Positions 19,301 to 27,730 of a stretch of DNA of 64,000 nucleotides are shown here, in pieces (the stretch's first letter is position 1; every line of letters starts with the position of its first letter). The DNA comes from Amycolatopsis sp. 195334CR (lineage in GTDB: Bacteria; Actinomycetota; Actinomycetes; Mycobacteriales; Pseudonocardiaceae): assembly GCF_017309385.1 (NCBI RefSeq), contig NZ_JAFJMJ010000001.1, forward strand, positions 1,116,001-1,180,000, given 5' to 3'. The notes beneath the pieces are model-generated. The model was not told the DNA's origin. It did not search any database and saw only the letters and a list, made by a program, of their open reading frames with translations. Position numbers and translations under genes: made by a program.

Positions 19301-20008
19301 ACCGGTCCGCGCACATTGACCGTCAGCCAGCTCGCCGACCTGCTGCGCGGTGACGAGGACGTCAACTCCGTCGCCGCGCTGTATGCCACCGACCATCTCG
19401 GCAAGCGGGATCTGCCGCTGGCCGACGTGCTGGAGCAGGTCATCGCCACCGAGCACGTTCCCTATCTCGCCGCGATGCGCTACAAGGAGACCGGCCTGCG
19501 CAAGCGGGCGCAGTGGGAATCTGTCTGGGAGCAGCAGCGCGAGGAGGACCGCACCGGTGAGTGGCTCGATATCAAGGTGCCGCCGAAGTACACCTCCGCC
19601 GACTTCCGCAAGACCTCCTACTGGTCCCACCGCGGCAAGCTCGACGTGCCCAAGGAGCGGTTCATCTCCTACCCGGACGCCGGGCCGGAGGCCGACCCGA
19701 CGCTGCTGCTGGGCTGGGCAGGCTGGGACCACAAGGACCAGGCGCTCGCGCTGGTCAACGTGGTCAACGACCGGCTCGAGCAGTCGGGCTGGGGGGCCGA
19801 CAAGATCACACCACTGCTCGCCGGGCTGGCCGAGCTGCTGCCGTGGGTCAAGCAGTGGCACGCTGGCTACGACGCCAAGTGGGGCGGGAACCCTGCCGAG
19901 GAGTTCCGGACCGTTCTCGAACAGCAGCAGGCCAAGCATGGGCTGACCGACGAGGCGCTGAGCGACTGGCGGCCGGAACCGGCGCGGCGGGGACGCCAGA
20001 AGGATTGA
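16355..20008 (+). CDS. pglX: BREX type 2 adenine-specific DNA methyltransferase PglX
   Basis: 1217 residues; N6-adenine methyltransferase that marks host DNA in BREX. Motif I is DPACGSG at 262-268, with ACGSG the SAM-binding loop; motif IV is NPPY at 398-401 in VVGNPPYIT. The region after about residue 530 should hold the target-recognition domain and is clearly less GC-rich than its flanks. Seven G in a row occur in frame at 18631-18637 (codons 759-761). One TTA codon at L501. GTG 16355 is given as start; ATG 16379 (MRVADGIDQ), with GGGAG 4 bases upstream, is equally plausible. It starts 104 bp after pglW, the only sizeable gap in the operon, so an internal promoter is possible. Confidence 0.94.
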   Translation: MSTRDREHMRVADGIDQDALLADLRQQLKMLEDDLRERSAEQVFDGPLHEEYQKALDADRTAATYETWRDDRVTQAAVAWLLGCVYVRFCEDNCLIPEPFLSGPGDALATAQERHEAFFRANPHLNDRDWLEAAFNHLAEAHPTAAGLFDRRYNPLWELTPSFEAASALLAFWRRRGPDGEVVHDFTDESWNTRFLGDLYQDLSDHAKKTYALLQTPEFVEEFILDLTLTPALETFGLDPTVEIHRQGGGVERTREGLRTIDPACGSGHFLLGIFHRLIAEWRRTSPGVDDWILIRRSLESVHGCDKNPFAASIARFRLLVAALKEGGTRTLEAAGEFPINVAVGDSLLHGIGVKGEQMDMLGSEADDEFTYRAEDVTEYINSCDLLTQASYHVVVGNPPYITVKDSNENKKYRERWKACSGTYALSVPFAERLFHLATRTSGGGYVGQITANSFMKREFGKKLVEKFFPTVDLTHVIDTSGAYIPGHGTPTVILIGRKQLPPPTKTIRAVLGIRGEPGVPADADQGLVWQAITNHIHKPGSETEWISVSDFERSAVAMHPWSLGGGGAGALVGAIELNSIPLENKIKKPIGRAIRAGADEAYIRPSRRTLQTVAETSALRPLMVGDVVRDWHAKPDEKIWYPYDAELTMAKLQAELWPLRTLLAARRTFQGDMEDAGLEWWDYMQHTASAYSTLLSITFAEVSTHNHFVLDRGGKVFKQTAPVIKLPAEASGDDHLAILGALNSSTICFWLKQRCFPKGGSGMGRGIQPEDWMERYAFNAANIGEIPLVFNLPLKSGRLLDSLAQELAQQEPTTIVEESTPTREGLDKARAEHNHLRGRMIAFQEELDWEVYQLYGLLTDVEAQDLRANDVPELKLGERAFEIVMARKIKGGELETAWFERHGSTPITELPQHWPDAYKRVVEKRIETIINHRDIALIERPECKRRWATEPWEKKERRALETWLLDRCEDKDLWFALRDGLTGPRTLTVSQLADLLRGDEDVNSVAALYATDHLGKRDLPLADVLEQVIATEHVPYLAAMRYKETGLRKRAQWESVWEQQREEDRTGEWLDIKVPPKYTSADFRKTSYWSHRGKLDVPKERFISYPDAGPEADPTLLLGWAGWDHKDQALALVNVVNDRLEQSGWGADKITPLLAGLAELLPWVKQWHAGYDAKWGGNPAEEFRTVLEQQQAKHGLTDEALSDWRPEPARRGRQKD
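18631..18637 (+). repeat. G7 homopolymer inside pglX, candidate slippage site
   Basis: Seven consecutive G span codons 759-761 (AAG GGG GGG AGT, K-G-G-S). Loss of one G gives a TAG stop about 30 codons on; gain of one G gives a TGA roughly 60 codons on. In Streptomyces coelicolor, Pgl phase variation comes from a G tract in pglX. As sequenced, the frame is open. Confidence 0.7.
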
Positions 20009-20022
20009 GGGAGGGGACGAGG

Positions 20023-23000
20023 ATGGCCGAGGAGGTCTATCTCCGGGATGTGCTGCACATGCCGGAAGAGGTCAACCGGGGCGACTTCAAGATCGACCTG
20101 ACCAAGGGGTTTACCGCTACCGACGAGCTGGTCGGCAACTACGTCGTCACTGACCAACTCCGCGGCGCCTTCAACCAGGCGCTCGCCCTGCTGCGCACGG
20201 CGGTGCGCGACGGCAACTCGCACGCCGCCTACCTGCACGGCTCGTACGGTTCCGGTAAGAGCCACTTCATGACCGTGCTGCACGCGGTCCTGAACGGCAA
20301 CGACAAAGCACGGGAGAAACCCGAGCTGCGAAAAGTCGTCGCCGAGCACGACGAGTGGCTGGCAGGCCGCAAGTTCCTCATGGTGCCGTTTCACCTGATC
20401 GGAGCCGTCGACCTGGACGCGGCGATTCTCGGCGGCTACGTCAAGTACGTGCAGGACGCCCTGCCAGGCAAACCGGTCCCCGCGGTGTTCCGGGCCGACG
20501 CGATGCTCACAGATGCCAGGAATCTGCGCGCCGCGGTGGGCGACACCAAGTTCGCGGAGATGCTCGGCGGCGAGGACGCCGACCTTTCCGACCCCGCCGA
20601 CCTCGAACCTCTCGAAGGGCCGCCCGGCACCTGGAGCACCGTCGAACTCGACAACGCGTTCAGCTCCCAGCCCGGAGATCCGCGGCGGGACGCACTGGTG
20701 TCCGCGCTGCTGTCCGGGCCGATGGCGTCCTACTCCCGTGGCGCACTGGGCGACAAGGACGCCTACCTCCCGCTGGAGAACGGCCTCTCCGTCATCAGCA
20801 GGCACGCGCAGCAGCTCGGTTACGACGGCATCGTGCTGTTTCTCGATGAGCTGATCCTGTGGCTGCAGGGATACCTGTCCCGCCGCGACTTCGTCAACGT
20901 CCAAGTGAACAAGCTGGTCAAACTGATCGAGTCCGGCGACAGTGATCGGCCGGTGCCGATCATCTCCTTCGTCTCCCGGCAGCGTGACCTCGGCACCCTC
21001 ATCGGCTCGGACATCATGGGCTCCGAGGTCAGCAACCTCGAACAGCAGGTCCAGTACCTCGCCGAGCGGTTCGACACGATCAACCTCGAGGACCGCAACC
21101 TCCCCGCGATCGTCAAGGAGCGCGTACTCAAGCCACGCCCGGAGAAGGCCCACCTGCTCGACGCGGCTTTCAAAAGCATCGAGTCGACCAAGTCCAGCGT
21201 CAAGGACGCGCTGCTCGACGCGAACGGCGCGACGCACTCGGACTGGTCGGACTTCCGCGACGTCTATCCGATCTCGCCGGCGTTGCTCAACGTGCTGGTG
21301 GCGTTGTCCGGCGCGCTCCAACGCGAGCGCACCGGGCTCAAACTGCTGCAAGACATGCTGCACCGGCGGCGGGCTGATATGAAGCTGGGCGACCTCATCC
21401 CGCTCGGCGATCTGTGGGACGTCCTGGCCGAGGACACGACCGCCGCCTTCACCGACAAACTACGCGCCGACGCGGCGGCAGGACAGCGTTTCCACAGCAG
21501 GGTTCGCCGCTATCTGGAGAACAAGTACGGCTCAACCACCGACCCCCGCTTTGTCGCCGACGAACGGCTGATCAAGACCCTGCTGCTGGCCTCTCTTGCG
21601 CCCGACGTGTCCGCACTGACCCGGCTCACCGGCCAGCGGCTCGCCGCACTGAACTACGGGTCGATCACCTCGCGCACCGCCCAGCCGGGCGACCTGGCAA
21701 TCACTCGGCTGGGTGACCTCAAGACCGAGTTCGGCGAACTGCGCAGCGACGGCGACGAGAACCCGGTGTTCAGTCTGCACCTGTCCGACCTCGACATCGA
21801 GCCACTGCTGGACAATGCCAACGAGGCGGACGATGCCGCCAACCGCCGTAAGTGGCTGCGCCGCCAACTCTGGGAAGCGATGGGTGTCAAGGACACCGGC
21901 GACTTCGTGTGTGAACGCGAGATCGTCTGGCGTGGCACCAAGCGAACTGCCGAGTTCGTGTTCGAGAACGTCCGCGACCCGCAGGCGATGCCGGACTTCC
22001 AGTTCCGGCCCAGCCTCGATGGGGTGATCCGGTTCATCGTCGACTACCCCTTCGACGACCCCGACCGCTCACCCCGGCAGGACGCCGAACGTGTCGAGCA
22101 GCTCAAGCAGCACGGTCACGAACACCTGACCCTGGTGTGGCTGCCGACCTTCTGGTCCGAACAGCGCCATAACCAGCTCGGCCGACTACTGAAGATCAAC
22201 AACCTGCTCGAGCGCGGCAGGCTCGAAGCGGTCGCGGCGAACCGGTCGGCCGAGGACCGGATCCGGCTACGCACCCAGCTCGAAGTGCACAAGGAGAACC
22301 TCACATCGAGCCTGCGCGGTGTGCTCGCCCAGCTCTACGGGCTCTCCCGCGGTGACAATTCGAACCTGCGCGACCCCGAGGGCGAGCCCGGCCGGGTACT
22401 CAGTCTGTTCCCGCAGCACGCTCCACGACTGCACGTCGGCGCCCCGTTCGAGTACAACGTGCTCGAACTCGCAGACGGCATCCTCGGCGCGAAATACCGG
22501 AACCATCCGGACTTCGATCCCAAGAAGGAACGCAAGGCTGTCACTATCGGTGAACTGCGCACCGCGCTGAACTGGATCACCAGGGCGGCCGAGCAGGGCG
22601 GCCGGGTCGAGCTGGAGCGGAACCAGCTCGCCCAGATGCGTAAGATCGTGCATCCGCTCGGGCTGGGCGAAGTTCACGACGGGCCGTTGACGCTGAGCTA
22701 CGACTGGCGCACCCGCATCGAGCAGCACGCGGCGAGGAAGCAGGTCGCGGGCGACTACTCGGTAGACGACATCCGGCGCTGGCTCGACGAGCTCGAGTAC
22801 GCCGGCCTCGACAAACCGGTCGCGAACCTGATCATCGCCACGTACGCGTTGCTCGCCGACCGCGCCTGGATCCGCGAGACCATCCCGCAGGATGCCCCGG
22901 ACATCGGCAACATCGGCTCCGGCTGGGCGCTGCGTGCGCAGGAGCTGCCCAGTGAAGAGGAGTTCGCGGCAGCCCGTGCCCGGGCGGGCGCGATCCTCGG

Positions 23001-23715
23001 TGTGTCCGCGCCCGCGGCCCGGTTCACCCGCAACATCACCAAGCTGGCCAACGGTGTGATCGAGCAGGTCAGCAAGCACGAGCAGGTGGTGCACCGCCTG
23101 TACGAAGCCCTGAACAAGCATGCTTCCGAGCTCGGGATCGAACCGTCGTCACCACGGGTGATAACGGTGAGAGCAGGCGCGGACCTGCTCGCCAAGCTGA
23201 TCGGCATCACGGACTCGACGAAGCTGATCAGGACGCTGGCGCACCTGCCGAACCCGGACGACGACGAGGCGCTGGCCAAGACGATCTCGTCGGCCCAAGA
23301 GGTCCTGAGCGCGCTCGAAGGCGCCGATTTCGAGCTGCTGCGAACGATCAGGCCGTATCTCGACCGCTCCGACGGCATCCGGGATCGCACCGAACGCCTC
23401 ATGACCGATATCGCGGAGACAGCACAGGCCGACGAGAGAACGCGGCAACTTGGCCCCAAGTTGCAGGGCTTCCGTCCGATCGCGATGAAGATCATTCAGG
23501 ACGCTACCGCCGGGCCTGGCCCAGGTCCGACACCACCTCCGGCCCCGCCTCCCGCGCCGCAAGCCCGGCAGACACGCCGGATGACGGCCGACGCACCTCC
23601 GGCGAAGTTGGCTGAGACGATGGACGACGTGCGGCGGTCGGTGAGCGAGTTCGCCAGGGAACACCCAGGCCAGGAGATCGAGATCTCCTGGCGTGTCGTC
23701 GACGGGAAAGCCTGA
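20023..23715 (+). CDS. pglY: BREX type 2 P-loop ATPase PglY (BrxC-like)
   Basis: 1230 residues from ATG 20023, preceded by a GAGGGGACGAGG ribosome site and 14 bp after pglX. The P-loop is GSYGSGKSH at 73-81 and the Walker B is VLFLDEL at 271-277. The N-terminal start (LRDVLHMPEEVNRGDFKIDL) is typical of BrxC/PglY, where a helical DUF6079-type region follows the ATPase. A proline-rich linker (PGPGPTPPPAPPPAP) near residue 1170 precedes a short C-terminal helix-strand unit. PglY is an essential BREX component; the ATPase probably assembles with PglX and PglZ. Stop overlaps the pglZ start by one base (TGATG). Confidence 0.94.
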   Translation: MAEEVYLRDVLHMPEEVNRGDFKIDLTKGFTATDELVGNYVVTDQLRGAFNQALALLRTAVRDGNSHAAYLHGSYGSGKSHFMTVLHAVLNGNDKAREKPELRKVVAEHDEWLAGRKFLMVPFHLIGAVDLDAAILGGYVKYVQDALPGKPVPAVFRADAMLTDARNLRAAVGDTKFAEMLGGEDADLSDPADLEPLEGPPGTWSTVELDNAFSSQPGDPRRDALVSALLSGPMASYSRGALGDKDAYLPLENGLSVISRHAQQLGYDGIVLFLDELILWLQGYLSRRDFVNVQVNKLVKLIESGDSDRPVPIISFVSRQRDLGTLIGSDIMGSEVSNLEQQVQYLAERFDTINLEDRNLPAIVKERVLKPRPEKAHLLDAAFKSIESTKSSVKDALLDANGATHSDWSDFRDVYPISPALLNVLVALSGALQRERTGLKLLQDMLHRRRADMKLGDLIPLGDLWDVLAEDTTAAFTDKLRADAAAGQRFHSRVRRYLENKYGSTTDPRFVADERLIKTLLLASLAPDVSALTRLTGQRLAALNYGSITSRTAQPGDLAITRLGDLKTEFGELRSDGDENPVFSLHLSDLDIEPLLDNANEADDAANRRKWLRRQLWEAMGVKDTGDFVCEREIVWRGTKRTAEFVFENVRDPQAMPDFQFRPSLDGVIRFIVDYPFDDPDRSPRQDAERVEQLKQHGHEHLTLVWLPTFWSEQRHNQLGRLLKINNLLERGRLEAVAANRSAEDRIRLRTQLEVHKENLTSSLRGVLAQLYGLSRGDNSNLRDPEGEPGRVLSLFPQHAPRLHVGAPFEYNVLELADGILGAKYRNHPDFDPKKERKAVTIGELRTALNWITRAAEQGGRVELERNQLAQMRKIVHPLGLGEVHDGPLTLSYDWRTRIEQHAARKQVAGDYSVDDIRRWLDELEYAGLDKPVANLIIATYALLADRAWIRETIPQDAPDIGNIGSGWALRAQELPSEEEFAAARARAGAILGVSAPAARFTRNITKLANGVIEQVSKHEQVVHRLYEALNKHASELGIEPSSPRVITVRAGADLLAKLIGITDSTKLIRTLAHLPNPDDDEALAKTISSAQEVLSALEGADFELLRTIRPYLDRSDGIRDRTERLMTDIAETAQADERTRQLGPKLQGFRPIAMKIIQDATAGPGPGPTPPPAPPPAPQARQTRRMTADAPPAKLAETMDDVRRSVSEFAREHPGQEIEISWRVVDGKA

Positions 23716-26414
23716 TGGCCCGGGTTCCTTTTGTCACGCGGGCGGGGATCGAGTCCCTGCTCACGCAACACAGAACCGAGCTGGACAAGCGGCCGGGTCG
23801 ATGCCTGGTGCTCGTCCACGGCCGGTATGAGCCGGGGGAACGTGCCGAGTTCCGGCTGAAGCCTGTCGGAGGTGAGCAGGGCGAGCGGGCCGTGCGCGTG
23901 ACCGACCAGCCCTCGGTGCTGGGTATCGCGGCCGAATGGCTGGACTACCAGGAAACCGGAGCCGACTCGGGTGTGCTGGTGGTGACCACCGGGGTGGATC
24001 CCGACGAGCTCGACTGGGACCTACGGGGACATGCGCTCGACACCGGCCTGTTGCGAGTCGACCCGGTCGAGATCCTGAAGTTCCGGTTCGGCGCCAACCG
24101 GCTGGATCCCCGAGTGTGGCAGTCCGGCTGGCTGGTCCAGGCGCTGCTCGACGCCGAACCCACGGGTGGCTGGCCGCGCCGGGGTGGCGTGCTGACCTAC
24201 GACAACGCCCTGCTCGCGCTCGTCGGACAGCGACTCGGCGTCGATGCCGCGGCCCTCGACCTGGACCGGCTGCTCGACTGGTCACGGGGCGCCGGAGCGG
24301 CCCGATGGGGCGATCTGGACACCGCCGAACGTGACGGCATCCGCGACTGGCTGGTCGAGCGCCTCGGTCCCGCCGCGGAGACCGTGCTCACCTTGGTCTC
24401 GGCTGGTCGAGGGCGTGACGCCTTGGCACTGGGCGTGGTCGGCACGGCACTCGCTGATCCCTCCCTGCCGCGCGACGCACTGGTGTCGGTCGGCGGGCTT
24501 TTCCCCAGCATCCGCTCGGATGCAGTCGAAGCCTTCTCGTCGGCGGTCGACGGCACGCTGAGCCGGTGGATCACCGCGGCGGGACCTGAGGACTCCCAGG
24601 CATGCCACGACGTGCTCGCCTTGCTCGAACGTGCCGACGAGCTGGCTCGCCAAGCCGGTCTCGGCGAGGCGTTGTCCGGCAGCACTCTGCTCCCCTCCGC
24701 CTGGCGAGCACGCCTTCGCGCCTTGGCCACGGCACTCCCCGACCCGAAGGCGGCGAGCCTCGCACTCGGCGAGCTCCGCCGACATCGGTTGGCCGACCTG
24801 TTGACCTCCCAGAGGGCCACCGCGACCATGGCCGTCCGGTTGGCACGGTGGCTGTCGACACCGGACCCAGGTGTCCCGTCCGTGGCCGTGGGCGTCCGGC
24901 AGCAGGTCACCGAATGGGGCTGGGTCGACTACGCTATCGCCGTGCTGTGGGCCGGTGATGCGGCAGTCGAGCCGGTGAGTGCTAGGGCCTATCACGACCT
25001 CTGTGAGCAGGCGGTCGCCCGTCGCGCCGGTTCCGACGAAGAGTTCTCGCACCGCTTGGTTTCGTGGGTACCGCACGCCCGCGCACAGCTCTCGGAAGGC
25101 GCATTGCTGATCGAAGACGTGCTGACGGCGGTCGCGGTCCCGCTGGCCGGTAACACGGCACCCGTCGTTGTCGTGCTCGACGGCATGAGCGCCTCGGCTG
25201 CGGTACAGCTGGGCGACGAGCTGGGGCGCCGACCGAACTGGCAGGAGGCTACCCCTGCATCCGGCACCCGGCTGGCTGCGGTGTCGGCGTTTCCGTCGAT
25301 CACCACAGCGAGCAGGCCGTCCCTACTGTGTGGAAGACCCGTCGCGGGTGGCCAGCCGACGGAGAAGGACGGCTTCGCCGTCTTCTGGAAGAGGCACCAC
25401 AAGCTAGCCCGGTTGTTCCACGAGAACGAGGTCGGCGGTGGAGCAGGCATGAGCCTCAACCCCGAGCTGGTCGCGGCCCTGGCCGGGGAGGAGGTCATCG
25501 GTGTCGTGCTCAACACCATCGACGACACGCTCGGCCCCGGTCGCGAGGGCGAGGGGACGACCTGGCGCCTCCAGGACATCCGGTATCTGAACACCCTGCT
25601 CACCCAGGCACGTAGCTACGGGCGCCCGGTCGTGCTGACCTCCGACCACGGGCACGTACTGGAGCGTGGCCGCGCGGTCGGCCCTTCCTCAGCGACTGGC
25701 GAATACGGCGCGCGGTGGCGGACCGGAACGGCCGCCGACGGCGAAGTCGAACTGCGCGGTCCACGGGTTCTCGAAGGGAACGGCAAGGTCGTCCTGCCGT
25801 GGCGCGAAGATCTCCGATACACGCAGAAGCGTGCGGGCTATCACGGTGGCGCGGCTCTGGCCGAGGTCAGCATCCCTGTCCTAGTCCTGTTGCCCTCGGT
25901 CGACGGGCTCCCGGGCGGCTGGACCGGGCTCGCGCCCGAGCAGACGACGCCTTCGTGGTGGTGGGACGCCCCGGAGCCGGTGACCGAGATGACCACCTCA
26001 GTTCCCAAACCGTCACGCAAGAAGCCGAAGTCTGTTCCCGACGGCCCCGGCCTGTTCGACCGCCTCCTGGCGGAGACCCCCGCGTCAACTCCAGCGTCGC
26101 CGCAGAGCATCGGCCAGGAAGTGGTCAAGTCGAAGATCTTCGGCTCGCAGAAGGCTTTTGTCCGCAGGGCTCCCGACGTCGAGGTGATCGCCGCGGTGAT
26201 CGACTGCCTTGTCGAAGCGGGCGGCAAACTGTCACTCGCCGCGATCGCCGCGACAGCGGGCAAAGCGGCCCGGAACATCGACGGGTTCCTCGCCACCGTT
26301 CAGCGTCTGCTCAACGTCGAGAGTTATCCGGTGTTCGAGCTCATCGATGGCGGTCGGACCGTGGAGCTCAATATCGAGATGCTGCGTACGCAGTTTCAGT
26401 TGGATAAGCCGTGA
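23715..26414 (+). CDS. pglZ: BREX type 2 alkaline-phosphatase-fold protein PglZ
   Basis: 899 residues. The alkaline phosphatase superfamily core lies in the middle to C-terminal half: VVVVLDGMS (D489, S492 in metal/nucleophile position), TTASRPSLLCG, and the metal-binding SDHGHV at 643-648. A variable N-terminal half and a C-terminal winged-helix-like tail (FVRRAPDVEVIAAVIDCL onward) flank it. PglZ is the signature protein shared by all BREX types and is required for defence; its biochemical substrate is unsettled. ATG overlaps the pglY stop, and its own stop overlaps the brxD GTG (GTGA). Confidence 0.95.
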   Translation: MARVPFVTRAGIESLLTQHRTELDKRPGRCLVLVHGRYEPGERAEFRLKPVGGEQGERAVRVTDQPSVLGIAAEWLDYQETGADSGVLVVTTGVDPDELDWDLRGHALDTGLLRVDPVEILKFRFGANRLDPRVWQSGWLVQALLDAEPTGGWPRRGGVLTYDNALLALVGQRLGVDAAALDLDRLLDWSRGAGAARWGDLDTAERDGIRDWLVERLGPAAETVLTLVSAGRGRDALALGVVGTALADPSLPRDALVSVGGLFPSIRSDAVEAFSSAVDGTLSRWITAAGPEDSQACHDVLALLERADELARQAGLGEALSGSTLLPSAWRARLRALATALPDPKAASLALGELRRHRLADLLTSQRATATMAVRLARWLSTPDPGVPSVAVGVRQQVTEWGWVDYAIAVLWAGDAAVEPVSARAYHDLCEQAVARRAGSDEEFSHRLVSWVPHARAQLSEGALLIEDVLTAVAVPLAGNTAPVVVVLDGMSASAAVQLGDELGRRPNWQEATPASGTRLAAVSAFPSITTASRPSLLCGRPVAGGQPTEKDGFAVFWKRHHKLARLFHENEVGGGAGMSLNPELVAALAGEEVIGVVLNTIDDTLGPGREGEGTTWRLQDIRYLNTLLTQARSYGRPVVLTSDHGHVLERGRAVGPSSATGEYGARWRTGTAADGEVELRGPRVLEGNGKVVLPWREDLRYTQKRAGYHGGAALAEVSIPVLVLLPSVDGLPGGWTGLAPEQTTPSWWWDAPEPVTEMTTSVPKPSRKKPKSVPDGPGLFDRLLAETPASTPASPQSIGQEVVKSKIFGSQKAFVRRAPDVEVIAAVIDCLVEAGGKLSLAAIAATAGKAARNIDGFLATVQRLLNVESYPVFELIDGGRTVELNIEMLRTQFQLDKP

Positions 26415-27730
26415 CGCCGGCCAGCGCGGTACGCCGTCGTGAGGTCGTCGACGCGCTACGTCGCGGCACGGTCCCCCAGTCCGGGTTGGACCTGTTCGCG
26501 GTCGGGCTCGACCGGTTCGCCAGGGCGCTTGACGATGATCTCGACACGATCAAGCGCGGCGGCGCGGCCTTCCACGCGATCCGCGGTGAATACGGCTCGG
26601 GCAAGACGTTCTTTGCGCGCTGGCTTGCCGAACGAGCGAAGCGAGCCGGGCTGGCGACCAGCGAGATCCAGATCTCGGAGAGCGAAACCCCGTTGCACCG
26701 CCTCGAAACCGTGTACCGACGGCTGTCCGAGCGGCTGGCGACCTCCACTCACCAGCCGAGCGCGTTGCGACCGGTGATCGACTCCTGGTTCTACACACTC
26801 GAAGAAGAGGTCCTCGACACCGGCGAAGTCGATGAGGATGACGAAGACGCCGTCGCCGAAGCAGTGGACACGCTGATGGAGCGCCGCCTGGGCGACGTAG
26901 CCAGAACGACCCCCGCGTTCGCCTCCGCGCTCCGTGGATACCGTCGCGCGAAGCGCGCCGACGATGCCGCAACCGGAGAAGCGGTTATCGCCTGGCTGGG
27001 CGGGCAGAAGTCGGTAGCGGCGTCCGCGAAGCGGGCTGCCGGAGTACGCGGGGACCTCGACCACTTCGGCGCGCTCGGTTTTCTCCAAGGCATGCTGACC
27101 GTGCTGAAGGATTGCGGCCACCCCGGCCTGCTGGTTGTGCTCGACGAGATCGAGACCCTGCAACGCGTTCGCGGTGACGTGCGGGAGAAAGGCCTCAACG
27201 CACTCCGGCAGTTGCTGGACGAGATCGACACCGGCCGCTTCCCCGGGCTGTTCCTGGTGATCACCGGCACTCCGGCATTCTTCGACGGGCAGCAGGGCGT
27301 GCAGCGCCTGCCACCGCTGGCGCAACGGCTCGCGACCGACTTCACCACCGACGCCCGGTTCGACAATCCGCGCGCGGTCCAGCTCCGGCTGCCCGGGTTC
27401 GACTTGGATCGTCTGGGGGAGCTGGGCCGGAACGTCCGCAACCTCTACGTCGGCGACGCCAGGGAGCCCGAACGGATCGCCGCGCGCGTGGACGATGCCT
27501 ACATCGACGATCTGGCGGGGGCCGTGACCGGGCGAATGGGCGGCCGGGTGGGTGTCGTTCCGCGCGTTTTCCTCCGCAAGCTCGTCCAGGACGTGCTCGA
27601 CCGGGTCGACGAACACGAAGAATTCAACCCTCGGGTGCACTACCCGGTGACCGTGAAGAGCTCCGAGCTCTCAGAGGAGGAACGCAACGCCGTCGCAGAC
27701 GCGGACGACATCGACCTGGACCTCCCGTGA
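26411..27730 (+). CDS. brxD: BREX type 2 ATP-binding protein BrxD
   Basis: 439 residues, AAA/ORC-like ATPase of the DUF2791 (BrxD) family, specific to type 2 BREX. P-loop GEYGSGKT at 59-66, Walker B LVVLDEIE at 241-248, and a sensor-like VITGTPAFF. The acidic stretch DTGEVDEDDEDAVAEAVD near 135 is a surface loop. In type 2 systems it is always paired with the helicase BrxHI, as here. GTG start and stop both overlap neighbours by four bases, so translation is coupled from pglZ to brxHI. Confidence 0.93.
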   Translation: MTPASAVRRREVVDALRRGTVPQSGLDLFAVGLDRFARALDDDLDTIKRGGAAFHAIRGEYGSGKTFFARWLAERAKRAGLATSEIQISESETPLHRLETVYRRLSERLATSTHQPSALRPVIDSWFYTLEEEVLDTGEVDEDDEDAVAEAVDTLMERRLGDVARTTPAFASALRGYRRAKRADDAATGEAVIAWLGGQKSVAASAKRAAGVRGDLDHFGALGFLQGMLTVLKDCGHPGLLVVLDEIETLQRVRGDVREKGLNALRQLLDEIDTGRFPGLFLVITGTPAFFDGQQGVQRLPPLAQRLATDFTTDARFDNPRAVQLRLPGFDLDRLGELGRNVRNLYVGDAREPERIAARVDDAYIDDLAGAVTGRMGGRVGVVPRVFLRKLVQDVLDRVDEHEEFNPRVHYPVTVKSSELSEEERNAVADADDIDLDLP